Below are positions 7,867-20,815 of a DNA stretch of 64,000 bases, piece by piece. The first letter of the stretch is position 1. Each line of letters opens with the position of its first letter. A program made the position numbers and the translations under genes. Source of the DNA: Epiperipatus broadwayi (lineage: Eukaryota; Onychophora; Udeonychophora; Euonychophora; Peripatidae); contig JAQFVV010012394.1 in NCBI GenBank assembly GCA_028023455.1, positions 31,156,885 through 31,220,884 on the forward strand. The letters are read 5' to 3'. The notes below the pieces were generated by a model. That model did no database searches and was not told the DNA's origin. It saw nothing but the letters and a program-made list of their open reading frames with translations.

Positions 7867-10800
7867 TTACATATTTATTAAATGCAAGCTATATAGTCAT
7901 GTGACATATGAATTGCTTGTATTAGTATTATTATTTTGCTGTTGAGGGCTTTGGCTAAATTAAATTACTAAGCTTATTAATATATGGTGTATTTGAATTA
8001 AGTTCAGATCCATATGATTATTTTAGATGGAGAGCTGAATTTAAAGTCTTGTAGATGTCTAAAAATTTTACATCTTTTTTTTAAGAATTAACTTTTTGAT
8101 AAATGCTTAGTTGAGTTTGTTTTTAAAATCTGGTGTCCTAGATCTTCACTGAAGAGATCCATAGAATCCTAGATAAAGATGAAATGATAAAGATATGCAG
8201 AGAATGGGCAATGGTTCAGCACTATCTTGGGGGAATCATTTATCTTTTTTACATCTCCTTGATCATATGTTTTAATAATGTGTGATAGAATAAAAGTTTG
8301 AATATATTTTGATATATGTCATAGGAAGTTAAGTTTAAGTATCTAAAATATAATGTGTATATGAAGTCAAAATTTTAAGATGTGCTATGTGGTTTTCTTG
8401 AAGTAGTGTATATTTCAAATGTATCTGTAAGGTAGGAGGTTGGTCTGACTTCTAGACTGATGGGTGGTTGTGTCAGAATTGACCTAAAGGTTAACAATGC
8501 ATGGATAAAAAGAAAAACCTTACAAATAAATAGATTTTCAAATTTCTTCTGTAATTTGTAAATAAATATTTTGATGAATGTAGAAGATAAAAATTGTGTT
8601 TTACAATGTTGTTCTTGAATTAAATCTTATTATATAATAGTAAATATTATATATGATGCATATTTAAATATTAAAAATTTATAAATAAGTCAATTGCCAA
8701 ACTAATTTGTTCTTTGTTTTTATTATCTTTAAAAAATTTTTGTAGTTTTATTAGTATGTATACCAGTTCTATGTTGATCTATTATTAAATTAAATGTTCA
8801 AAATGTATCCCCAGTCACTCAGAAATTTGTATTAGAAGATTTTTTCACCTCTTTTCTTGAGCTCTTTAATGGAGAGAGGGAGAATACTACTTTACATGTG
8901 GCTTTTAGTTGGGGATGGTAAGGTGAGATACTTCTTGCCTTGTGGTGCTTTATATTGGAGGATGTGTGATAATTGTTCTTCATATTAAAAAGTGTGCTGA
9001 TCTTTGAAATGAACACATTGAAGTTTTCAGGCAATAATGATAGAAGTCAATTTTGAAATACATTCGTCCTCTAAAAGAATTGATCACTCTTTAAAGGAGT
9101 ATTTCAAATGAGACCTGCATGGTTGAGTCAGTAACAATTCTTGTATATATGGGTCTTAAATCAATTGCAACTCTGGCCTTTCCAGTCTGTGAACTTCTTA
9201 CAAACTCCTAAGCAACAAAGTCATTCAATTATTTGAGTAATATAGTTTTCATGTAAAATGATTGCTTACATTATTTCAAGTTTATTTATAAATATATATT
9301 TAGATAATAAATTTGGTTTTGCATAAAATATAGATGCACGACAATAGTGAATTTTTATGAAAAATTGCCTATTTAATAGATTGGTGAGTCCTGGTATTGA
9401 TAAGCCTGGGGTATTGGCATGTGATATACTCAGTAGAGACATGAACTGCATTGTATCTAACTATACAATTTCAGTTATATGCTATAGCATACTAAAGAAA
9501 AATGTAAACAAAGAAAAATGTCAATAAACTAAAAAAAAACATTTCATTAAAATCCCCAAATTTTACAATATTCAAGCAGTCAGATTTTTTTTTTCTGGGC
9601 ATCATATATTATCACTTTTAAAAACAAAAAAAATTAAATAAATTTTACAATATATCAGTAGCTAGTTTTTCATCTTGGGACACTGCATAGGATTATATCT
9701 ATTAATAAAATTTGTTCCACTTATGTTGAAAGCATGTACATTTTATTGTTCTTTTATTATCCTTTCCAGATTAATATGCAATATTTTGGGTAATAAAACA
9801 TTATGTGAATGTAATACTAAAAGTTTTACAAAATTTTACAAAATACTAATATTTAATATTGACTTAAAGTATTAAAATGAAGATATTCAATTTTTTTGAA
9901 AACAAGGCAACTATTAAGTTTCTATAAGAGAAAAAAGTTATTAGGAAACAAAGAATTTTGCTCAGAGCTTATTTATTAGTGACAAAAGTTAAACATTTTG
10001 CTATTTATTTTAATTTAAAAATAAAAGTACAATAAGTTTTTTTTTTCTTCTAGTGAATGCATCAGGCAATGAACTGTCAGTAAAATATCAGAAAAATGTG
10101 TTCTCTAAATTTATTATTAATAGCCAAATTATCAGTTTAAAAATTTTTTTCTTTATACAGTAATCACAATTTATATATGCATACTATATATATATATATG
10201 GTAAAACGAAGATATGCATATATATATATATATATATAATGTCTCTGTGTGTATTGAAAAGTACTGTATACTTACAGTTCAATAAATATTATATATTCTA
10301 ATGTAATCAATGTTTATCAACAAAACATGATATATTTATTTGTATGTGAGGGAGACTTGGAATAAAATTTAATGTAGTATCATAGTGTGTGTAAATAATA
10401 AAATTTATAATTTTTTCCATGTACTAATCTAAATAAAGTCATTATCTATGGTAAATACAGGCACACACCAATTACATATGACATGGAAAGATGAACTAGT
10501 ATACAACATTAGCATTTGTTTATTTCAAATTAAGTCAAAAGACAAACCTAACATGAATCAGACTAGTGCCCTTATTATATACTATCAATCTTAATTGGTA
10601 ATTGCTTGATTACTTCACAACTAAAGACTTTCTCTAGTTTAATATATTAACAAACTCTCCAATACAATACTGGCATCCAGAGTAAGCCTATTAATCAATA
10701 AATGAAGGTTTGTGCATAAAATCCCTATCTGGTGGTTATTCACCCAATATTCCTAGATTAGTTTCTAGCTTATTGTATTCATCAATGAGGAGCCTTGGAA

Positions 10801-13115
10801 GCACAGTACCTAAATCTTAGAATTCATTGTTTACTGTCTTAATACTGGGTTGGAGAGTTTGCTATTGTTTTAACAGCTCATGTAAGCATAGTTTAATACA
10901 TATTAAAATATCATTATAATTTCCACGATTAGATCTCTAATTAATTAAAATAAAAAAGTGGAGGATAAAATGTTAATTTCTTTTGATCATTGAACTAAAA
11001 TTTAAAAAAAAAAACAAAAAAAAAAACATGACTTTCATGAAGACAAAAATCTTGCAAATAATTTTTAATGCACAAAAATTTTATTTTAAATATTGAAAAT
11101 ATAATGATATTGTTTGCATTCTCAGATTTTAAATTTGAATATAACCAGTTACAAAAAGACCATTGAAAAATTTCCTAAAACTAAAAGATAATATATATAA
11201 TATTTCATAAAAAATACTATATTTCTAATTAATTTGATAAGTAATACATTTTAAACCAATATATATATATATATTGTGATGATCGCACATACTGTGATCA
11301 CACATGTATATATTTAATATTAAACAATATTAAATATTGTAGTTCTCTTTTCGAAATAGAAAAAAAATACAAATAAATAAAAGAATTAAGCCAATGAGAA
11401 AAAAAAAATGTCGTATTTAATTACCGTAAAGAAATAAAAGAGAGGGAAAGGGAATCGAACAAGATCCTTATCCTTTACCCTCCAAAGTGTATATTTTGAA
11501 AAATATAAAAAGTAAAATTAGAAAATATTGAAATTGTATATTTGGTTTAAAATCAACAGTGAGCTAGGAAATACAAACGAAATAAGAACTTAAAATGATT
11601 TATAAAAAAAAAAGTAAAAATTGAGGAGTTTAAATAAGATTTGAAATAGAATTTAAAATGTGACAAAAGATAAAGATCTATTCTAAAAAAGTACACATTT
11701 TGACAAAAAATGAAATGCATGTGTGAGAGTATGTATAAAGAGAGCAATGTGTAATGCATGTCAAATAAAAATAATTATATATATAAAAAAAGAAAATAAA
11801 TAATAAATAAATATAAAATACTGCTACAAAATTGTATGAAAAAAAAGTAAATTTGTATAAGTTGTTGAAGGCATTGTAAATTGAAAGTTTTGAAAGAAAA
11901 GCTACAAACAAAAAGATCAAGATAATGGAAGAATTTGAAAAAAGACATTAATGAATTAATTCTAAAGAGAGAGTGCACATAGAGACTTCAGTGAGGATGC
12001 TGCTCTGATAAGCAGATTAAAATATAGCAGAAAGCAGACATGAAAATTTAAATTTGAAAAGAAAACCCAGAAAGCTGAGTAAAAGGACCTTGACGTAAAA
12101 GACTGAATACTGTATGAACATGAAAATAATTTACAACATAAGTGAAGCTTCAAGGATGTGTGGCTGAGGGCCATCAAGATCGCTGGCCAATTCAGACCCA
12201 CTGTGCTCATACAGTCACCTCACCATGTAACAACTGCCAGTGTAACACCTGCCTGATGATCTGCCTGCCATGCCCTTGATGTCCTAGTATGGAGAATTTA
12301 CTATGGATATAAAAAGAAATTCCATAAACCAAGTCCAAACCTAAGAGTGGCTGTGTCTGCTAAAGAAGTGGAGGAATTCCTCATGATGGTCAGCAGGACC
12401 TTAACTCACATCGAAGACGAAGAAAATACCTAGGTAAATTACATAACACACCTATTATATAACACATGTGAACATAATTTTCATTTAAAGCAATTGCAAA
12501 TTCCAGATATTAATGAGATAGACACTAATAAGACTCTTTCTAATACTGGGAATGACGACTGTAAATTGATAATTTATTGTAATAGTTTATAATCATTTAT
12601 AGGATTTAACCCATACACTTAATCATAGCAGTATATCTAAATGATTTTTTTGGTATGTAAATATTTCAATTGATTTCATTTTTTTGTTGTTGTTTATTTA
12701 TTATATTAAATGTTCCTTAATTATTTTGTCTGTTTCATCTCGTTTCTTCACCATTTCAAATAGTTAATATACCCGGGGGGTTTTGGGTAGAGTTATTACT
12801 CCATTTTGAATACTAAGTAACACATGAGTCTAGTTGTACAGCATTTCTGATCCCATTAAATTTACAATTTATCCAAGTGCTATAATTCTTTAATAATTAC
12901 AGCCATTGAGAGATGTTTGACTGGAATATATAATCTGGGGCAATATTCATATGGTTCCAGGTTCAGTCAAGTATGGATATAAATTCGTTTATGTCCATAT
13001 GTTCTCTTTGCTTGTGGTAACAGAGGGTGGATGATGTTAATTTATGAATCTGTATTATATATAAATAAAAGGGAATGTCTTTTGACTATTCGTTCTGTTA
13101 CAATATATATATATA
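7867..13115. other. Anonymous AT-rich interval
   Basis: No recognisable gene or element. Local features: (TA)n near 10188-10240 and 11259-11275, an imperfect palindrome GTGATGATCGCAC/GTGATCACAC near 11276-11305, A-runs near 11003-11030 and 11400, and two exon-like open stretches of unknown identity (8142-8290 and 12150-12431), discussed in the findings. Small open frames here have AT-driven composition and no recognisable motif. Confidence 0.6.
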
Positions 13116-13470
13116 ATCACTAGATGGAGCTTTACCAATAGCTTCTAACAAGCTCTTGTTTACATAAATGCTGAGACAGATAGAATTCAATATCTCTTTC
13201 ATTGTCTCAAACCTTTAGACCATGGTTTCAAGCTAGTTGGCTCACCTCAGTAAAGGGTAGGAAGACCTCCTACCCTTTACTGAGGTGAGCCAACTAGCTT
13301 GAAAACAAATTAGTTTCTGGTCTTCCTACCCTTTACTGGGATGAGTCAACTAGCTTGAAATCATGGTCTAAAGGTTGGAAACAATGAAAGAGATATTGAA
13401 TTCTATCTCTCTCAGCATTTATGTAAACAAAAGCTTGTTATGAGCTATTGGTAAAGCTCCATCTAGTGAT
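13116..13470. mobile_element. Foldback element, locus A (355 bp)
   Basis: The left arm from ATCACTAGATGGAGC (13116) is mirrored by the right arm ending at 13470, with about 150-bp arms and few mismatches. The core segment with TTTCAAGCTAGTTGGCTCACC occurs once forward and twice reversed, so the centre has had an extra inversion or duplication. It lies just after a short (TA)n run. Arm sequence is recognisably related to the arrays at 43.1-44.7 kb and 56.9-57.5 kb. It has no coding capacity. Confidence 0.85.
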
Positions 13471-14333
13471 CATAAAATGCAAGCTAAGATCAAGTTACAA
13501 AATTTATAACTTGTTTTGTTTATTAGATATATCAAACACAATTTTGGTTGTTTGATGTATCTTGAAAGAAAAGTGTAAAACATTCATAAATTATTTAATT
13601 TGTCACTAGTTTAAGTAATAGTGATTGAATTAAATAATTTATAGATGCCCCATTTTTTATTTCAAGTTAGTATAACAACCAAAATTGTGGTTGAAGAAAA
13701 AACATTTTTTGATTTTTAAAGCATTATTGATGAAATTAAATAAAGTGTTGTCAATTAGTAGTAATTTGTAATTTCTTAGTAACATCAAACTTTAATGGTT
13801 ATTTCTGTTTGGATATTGTCACCTCATTTCTATACTTTATTATTGTAATAGTTCATGGAAATACTTAAATAAAAATGTTTTGATAAAATAGTCTTTATAT
13901 ATGTTTTAAAAATTATTTGAATTATTAAAAGCTTTTAAATAATGCAAGTAATTTTTTTTTGTTTTTAAAACATAAGTTTTAAAATTATAAATATTAAAAA
14001 TTTATTTTGTAAAATAATTAAATGTTAGCATTTACAGAAAACGAGCTGGAAACACTTTTAATTAATAAAAGAATTCTGATGTTTAATTATCATATTTCTG
14101 TTTTAATTATTGAAGAAAAAAATAATATAAATTAAATAATTATGTGTTGTAAAAGTATGTATACATTTATATTTTTATTAAATGAGTATTTAAAATAAAA
14201 AAAATACAGTAAAAACATAACATTTCAAAATAGATTTATATTTTGATGCCATTTATCTATATAAAAAATAATGGTTATATATATATAAGCTATTTCATAA
14301 TTAAACATTTAATATATATATAAACACATGTAT
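13471..14333. other. Anonymous AT-rich interval
   Basis: No gene or repeat boundary seen. Several short (TA)n runs near 14277-14335, in which the next element has inserted. Confidence 0.6.
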
Positions 14334-14337
14334 ATAT

Positions 14338-17300
14338 TGTGCCCTTATCTGTAGGTCATAATAAGATAGAAAGGTCAATTACTAAAAAATTTTAAATTTT
14401 AAGTTATATTTGTATGATATATAAATAATAGTAGGATAATTAGATTTTATAGTACAATTTAAAGCTGAAAATACCTGGTATATAAAAATGTAAAGGATTA
14501 TTTTAAGAGAAAGCAGTTAAATAAAGCTTAATTATATCCTTGCTTATGGTTGTAAAAGCTGGCCATATAAAATAACACAGCTATAAATAGTTAAAAGTAT
14601 GTAAATAATTCGAATGTAATATTTTAAAACTAATAAAATAAATAAATGCCAAATGTAATATTATAAGTATATTTAATAGTCAAAATTAATAGAGTATATT
14701 TTAAAATAAACTTCAGGATGGTGAGAATTATATTTAGTTCAACAATTTTAAAATTATTTTCCAAATTTTTTATAAAATATATCAGTTTTGGTAATTTAGA
14801 CCGAAACGTAAATAAAAAATCATTTGATAAAGTTAGTAAACACATGACTGTATATTATATACCTTCACACACACGCTTGTTAAAATAATAATAAAGTTTG
14901 TGAATTTGAAACTAAATATAATTGCCATCGATCATTAAAGTAAAAGTTTAAATGTTAAATATTATTTTAATAATTATTTTAAAAGCTTAAATGATTTTAT
15001 AAAACTATAAGTGAATTTAAAAATACTAGTCTAAATAATATTTTAAGACATGACGTCATCAATTCTTTATTTTAAACATCTAGTCTGTTATAAAACTAAA
15101 ATGTGTAAATTTGTTCGCGCTCAAATAAAGTCATTAACCAATCAACAGAGGTAATTTAGCAGACAAAAATATAAGAATTAGATGAAGCGGGAGGGGAGAA
15201 GTAATGTGAAAGTGAAAGAGAAAGTAACATATTTTTTAGCTGATAACACCGTAGCTTGAAAAGTGATATAAATTTAAAATTTTGTATTTATTTTAAAAGT
15301 TCTTTTGTAACATATAATATATTTTGACTGCCTCTATATGGATTGCTAATTTTAAAAGTTATCTTACCAGGGAATTTTATTCAAGTTTAACCAAAACCGT
15401 ACAGTAAAATGGAAGTACAAGGAAAAATACCTAAAAATATTGCTAAGGGAAAAATATTTGGAAAGTGCCTTAGTACAGCTTTATTTATGCTCAACCAGAA
15501 ACTTATTCTTATTATCACTCAAAGAAATATAATTGGGAAGCTATATGAAAATTTAAAAGAGAAGTTACTTGCCGTCAGGAAAAAATTATGACGCACAATT
15601 TTGTACGGCTACTTTGAAGTTTTGTATTCTTCTCTATGGAAAAATTTAATACGCATTTTTATTATAAAGAAAAATTATGTAAATGTATAATGAAGAAAGA
15701 GTATTTATCTTTTAAAAAGAGACATTACAAAAATATAGTTCCAGAATTTTAAATAAAGAAAAAAGTTAAAGAATAATATGAATGTGCTATTATGCGTTTT
15801 ATAGAAAAGGAACCGAAAAAACTTTATCTAAGAAGAATTAAAAAAAAATACTATAAAGTATTCAATGGAAGAAATGCTTGATTTAAAAAATATAAAATTA
15901 AATTACTGAGTGAAAATGGATCCATGGAAATAGAAAAATTTGTTGAATATTTAAATAAAAGTACCTAGAAGATGCATCGTAAAAGTGTAAAAGTCGTGTG
16001 GGAAAATATTAGCAGACAATACTAGAAGAGAATATGGAGATGTTTTTCTTTACAGGATGAATTGATATCAAGAATTAATAATTATATTCAAGATTATGAA
16101 AACCCAGGATTGTCGTCTATGAATATTCCTTAAACAGAGTAATAATTGTTTTACTTAAAATAGAACATTAAGTGACTAAAGAAGAAATAATATATATATA
16201 TTTTTTTAGCTTTAATATGAACGATTTTCAAGCAAGTTCGATAAAGAAGTATCGTAAATATAATTTAAATATTTTTTACTGATTATTTTAAAATATAAAA
16301 TGCTATGTGAGATTAGGGAAAACATATAAACATAAATTTAGTAATATTAAAAAAATTAAATATAATAGCTTAATAGAATGATAGAAATATTGTTTTAAAA
16401 AAATAAAGTATGTATGGAAGTTTTATATCTACAAGAATCAACGGGATGGTGAAGCCTACGGAACACGATCGAGAAGATAAAGATCGTTTTGGTAATTTTG
16501 ATATTTATTTATAATGCATAATGTATTTTTTTTAGATCATCTATTGATTAAGAATGATGTGTGAAAGTTTAAATTATATGTACACATTTTATACAACATT
16601 TTAAAACATATTATGAGATAGGAGTAATTCTGAATATGCATGCAATAAGTTATTTAAAGTATATTAATAATATAATTCGACAGAACAATTGTGTGATTCT
16701 TTTGAACTTTCATGTAATAAATGTATTCAGATGTTTTAAAATAGTTTGTATATGATAAAATATACGAGGAAAGTAGTAAAGAGATTTTCTTAAAGAACAG
16801 CAGAATAGTTTTGAAATAAATGAATTTTATTATTGTTAGAAATGCAGATAGGAATTTGTCGATGTACCGTATAGAAAAATCTTGAGAAATAAGATCGGAT
16901 AGTGACTTGGTAGTACTAGTGGAGAGGAAACCAAGATGATGTTTTGTTAAGAAATAAGAAAAATAAAGTATTTGGATCATAGTTAGTTTGTGTGATTTCA
17001 GTATAGTTAACTAAGTCCTATGACTGAACACATATAGTTTGGACAGTGTTTTTGCATATCTTTAAACTTTTTGATGTTGTAATAAAGCTGAAAAAATAGC
17101 TTTAGCATCGCTCCTATAATAGAGGTTGGTAGACAGACAAAGGTCACTCCTTTATAGTGTCTTTTAATTCACTGTGCCATGATTGTCAAGGTTTATGATG
17201 AATAATATTCTAGTTATATTTTGATCCTGTGCATCTATCTTCGCTATCCTTATTTCGTGAACCTGCATCGGTCAGAGAGATATTTTTCAAAGAAATAATG

Positions 17301-18972
17301 AATAAAATAGAATTGCAGAGATGTTATCATTTATGTAAGAATAGTTTATTTGCTGGAATGTATAGAATTGTGTAATTTTAAAAGTGAAAGTACAAAATAT
17401 CATAAAGAGAGAAAGAATCATATAATACAGTTTAAAATTAATTCGGAAATGAATATAAGATTTTAACAAAGAGAAATCTAAACAAAGTTTTTTTTTAAAG
17501 TGATAATAAAATTTTAATGTTTTAAATAATATTTTAGAAAATAAATATTGCATATTTATTAAGAAAATAATTCAATAGTGTGTAATAAACATATACTTGT
17601 GCATGGTATGTTAATAGTTGTAATTATCAGCCGAAGTAAGGCTTGAATGAACATTAGGATTATTAAACATCGGATAATGAACAATAAGACTTAATACCGA
17701 ATGTAGAAGAATGTTTTTGAATTTGTAGGATTCCATATAACCAATATAAAACTAGAATTTTATTGTTTTGTATAATGTTTAATACGAATGTAATTTTGTA
17801 AACTATAATTTTAATAATAGTAGGGATACAAAGTGTTAAGGATAATCCGATAATTATATAAGAAATACATTTTGTGACAAGCTAACCATGATAAGAAATC
17901 CAATAATAATAATACTGTATTTTCTTAAGCATTTAAAAGATAAGAGTTAACTAAGAAAATAAATAGAAGTTTGATTTTTTTTTTATAAACTAGTAAAATA
18001 CTTTTGTGATAGGAGAGGAAGGATATCCAATGTACATAATGTAAATATTGTTATTTGTTTATGTTATTAATAAACTTTGTTGTAAACTTATTTTAAAGCT
18101 TTGTGTCAGCGTTGTTATTTCTCCACATGGATGCATGATCTCACAATACATTTATAATTGAAACAGACATATAGTTTTTGCACAAAAGGTAAACATAAAA
18201 GTGTTATTATAATTTTGAGAATTTCTTGGTATGTTAAAATTAAAAGATCATCATTTTATATTATTTATTGGTCATAAGTAGGTTGCCACAATATTACATT
18301 AAAATATATGCTAATGTCGCCACACATATTCTGTTGTCAGATTATTAAAATACTACCACGTACGTATTTATATTATTTTATTTTAGGAAGAAATAAGATT
18401 ATATTATATTATTATTGTTATTATTATTAATTATTATTGTTAGTTGTTGTGTAGTGAATTATGACATAAAATTCCCTTTTCATAGTTTACTACCGTAATT
18501 TTAAATCAGTTAGAATACAAGTTATGAACCTGAGATTTTCTTTATTTTCTTTATTTTATTTAATTGAGCTAGATTCTTATTACAAAGAATATTAAGACAT
18601 GATTATTATTTTAATCTTAGTGAATAGAGCTTAGAAAGTCGTAAGAATACTATAAGTTAGTTATTTGGTAGGGTAAAAGGGGGAATAGTGTTCTTATGCC
18701 ATTGAGATAGTATCATGTGGATAATATCTCAATGTAGTCTATCTCGTTCCCCGTATCGTCACTCCATGTCTCATGAAAATGAAAATAGTAAATATTCATT
18801 AATTCATTTTAAAAATATAACCGTATTTATATTTTAAAGATTAGAGCTAGTAATCATTTTTAATTAATGCTGGATATTTCATTTATTTATTTGTTAACTG
18901 AGCTAGAACCCGGAATATAAACAGTATATATAAATTTTGGAGAGGACGAGAGTGTTGGGGGGAGAGGTTAGA
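14338..18972 (+). repeat. 5' LTR of the gag-only element (4,635 bp)
   Basis: It begins TGTGCCC and the shared part ends GAGGTTAGA. Only about two dozen substitutions and a few indels separate it from the 3' copy by eye, including a 22-bp stretch near 16457 missing from the other LTR between GAAG microhomologies. LTRs of Ty3/gypsy elements are usually a few hundred bases, so this length is extreme. It ends with A rather than the canonical CA. Confidence 0.92.
15409..15591 (+). CDS. Small ORF inside the 5' LTR, unknown
   Basis: It encodes 60 residues beginning MEVQGKIPKNIAKGK, basic overall with a hydrophobic middle. It is identical in the other LTR (23169-23351), but LTR copies are homogenised by reverse transcription, so this does not show selection. 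Downstream (15780-16130) several short open pieces in different frames look like eroded coding sequence, so the ORF may be the start of a captured or ancestral gene. No family recognised. Confidence 0.3.
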   Translation: MEVQGKIPKNIAKGKIFGKCLSTALFMLNQKLILIITQRNIIGKLYENLKEKLLAVRKKL

Positions 18973-18979
18973 TTGTGAT

Positions 18980-18993
18980 CGCCCAACGTGGGG
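18980..18993 (+). other. Primer-binding site, tRNA-Lys-like
   Basis: CGCCCAACGTGGGG matches 14 contiguous bases of the tRNA-Lys 3'-end complement used by many gypsy-type elements, starting 8 bases after the LTR. The TGG expected opposite the CCA end reads GAT, so the first pairs would be lost. Confidence 0.7.
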
Positions 18994-19625
18994 TACGATG
19001 TGTAGTTGGAACTACAATCGATAGGTTAGATTCAACTAACAAGGTTAAATTTTGCTTTTCCATTGAGACTGCACGATGTGTAGTGGAGTTACATATAGTT
19101 TAGTATTTGAATTTGTTCATGTTAATTGGGAGATTGTCAATAGACATATTTTACAGAAGTAGATAATTTCATATTTGATTATAGAAATAATTATTAGGAT
19201 TTAGTTATTAAAGTGGGCTAAGTATTTGTTATTAAAATAATTTCAATTTTATGTGGTAGATAATCTGATTGTTTAAAAAACGTACTATACTATTGTGGGT
19301 CAATTGACAAACAAAATTTAAAATATGCATATGTCACTAATGATTATTGGTATTTAATATGACCATGTCAATTATTGAAGTATTATTGAAAAACATATTT
19401 GAAAGTGTTTTAATTTGTGCAAAGTATTTGTGAATCATGCATGTGGGAAATGACGTTGTGACACATATAATTTTAATTGTTATTGTTATAATTAGTTAGA
19501 TAGTATAGGGGTGTAGAAGGTATTGTCTATAGTTATTGTGGGTGATGGTTGGATGAGATAAAAGAACTGGTAAGAAACTATTTTATGAAAAATTAATAGT
19601 AACATATTATTGCGATATTAAAATT

Positions 19626-20735
19626 TTGAGGAAAAAGTATTATAAAGAAAAAAAAAAGGATAATCAAGATAACAGTTCAGTAGAGGAAATATCTGAATTC
19701 ATTGTGGATAGTAGTTGTGAGGAGGAAAGGGAAGCGGAAGAGACCATTAATATAGAAACAGTTACAGATATTGTACAAATTGCAGATGATGAAATAAAAG
19801 GAGAAGAAAAGATTAGGGAGTTAAAAATAGAGGAAGAAGTAGTCTCACATAAAAGAGATGTAGATAGCTTCTCATTGTCTCAAATAGCACTGATGATGAA
19901 AGAAATTAATGAAAATATAAGCAGAAATAGAGAAGAGATTAAAGAGAATATAAGCAAAAATAGAGAAGAGATACAAGAAAGTATAAATAGAAATAGAGAA
20001 GAGTGTAATATGAAATTTGAATATCTCAATGAAAATAATAGAAAAATTAACGAGAATATAAGTAGAAATAGAGAGGAGATTCAAGAAGTTAATAGAAAAA
20101 ATAGAGAAGAGATAAATATAAAATTTGAATCTCTCAATGAAATTATGAGTAAAAATAGTAATGAAATCAAAGTGTGTATCGACAGTATGAATAAAAAACT
20201 CAATGATACTTGTAAGACTATGGAAGACTTTAAGGAGGAAACACATAATAAATTTAATGGCTTGGAATCAAGACTGGACAATAGTGAAAAAGTTATTAAT
20301 TCTTTAAGGGATGAAATAGAACAAATAGATTGTAATAATCAGGAATTGCTCAAGACTAAGTTTACAGAATTTTCTGAAATTGCTATAAAAGGTATAAACA
20401 AGCAAATAGAGGATTCTATTAGTCAATGTCAGACCAATAATAGTAAGTTAAAACAGGAGTTTGACAATAATAAATTAGATATTAAGAATGAAATATATGA
20501 GATAAAGGAAGAGATAATACAGAGTAGAATAAGGATGAAAGATGAAATGGAGAGAGAGTTAGTGGATAAGTTTAATGATTTAGTAGTGCAAAATAGGAGA
20601 GATATAAAAGAAGAAATAGAAGGAGGTTTGGTGGGAAAATTAGAGGATTTTAATATTAGAAAGGAGGATGATCAGAAGTACAGGTCCAAAATAGGTGAGA
20701 ATTTAAAGCGCTTACAAAAGGACGTAAAAGAATAA
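19626..20735 (+). CDS. Gag N-terminal part: long coiled coil (gag-only element)
   Basis: 369 codons, highly charged (Glu, Lys, Asn, Ile). Residues around 95-170 are tandem repeats of an 11-residue unit such as NISRNREEIKE, a clear coiled-coil expansion. The gypsy gag at 32316-34265 has an equivalent N-terminal coiled coil. The frame opens at TTG with no in-frame ATG before about residue 88, so the original start may be lost. The TAA at 20733-20735 is followed in the same frame by 27 further coiled-coil codons, so it looks like a premature stop inside one gag protein. Confidence 0.75.
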   Translation: MRKKYYKEKKKDNQDNSSVEEISEFIVDSSCEEEREAEETINIETVTDIVQIADDEIKGEEKIRELKIEEEVVSHKRDVDSFSLSQIALMMKEINENISRNREEIKENISKNREEIQESINRNREECNMKFEYLNENNRKINENISRNREEIQEVNRKNREEINIKFESLNEIMSKNSNEIKVCIDSMNKKLNDTCKTMEDFKEETHNKFNGLESRLDNSEKVINSLRDEIEQIDCNNQELLKTKFTEFSEIAIKGINKQIEDSISQCQTNNSKLKQEFDNNKLDIKNEIYEIKEEIIQSRIRMKDEMERELVDKFNDLVVQNRRDIKEEIEGGLVGKLEDFNIRKEDDQKYRSKIGENLKRLQKDVKE

Positions 20736-20815
20736 GTAATGCAAGTAGAGAGAAATAGTAATGAGTATAAGGAAGCTATAGATCAAAACTTAGATAGGTT
20801 TAGACAGGAACAAAA

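Noticed and set aside
11553-12210. Phe/Tyr/Leu-rich minus-strand frames
   Set aside because: Hydrophobic residues arise from A-rich plus-strand DNA; no motif or start context.
14334-14337. ATAT as firm target duplication of the gag-only element
   Set aside because: The element lies in (TA)n on both sides, so a 4-bp ATAT match is expected by chance; used only as weak support.
18980-18993. Retrovirus-type provirus
   Set aside because: No envelope gene, no pol, and the gag is of gypsy type with a coiled coil; a retrotransposon explains the structure.
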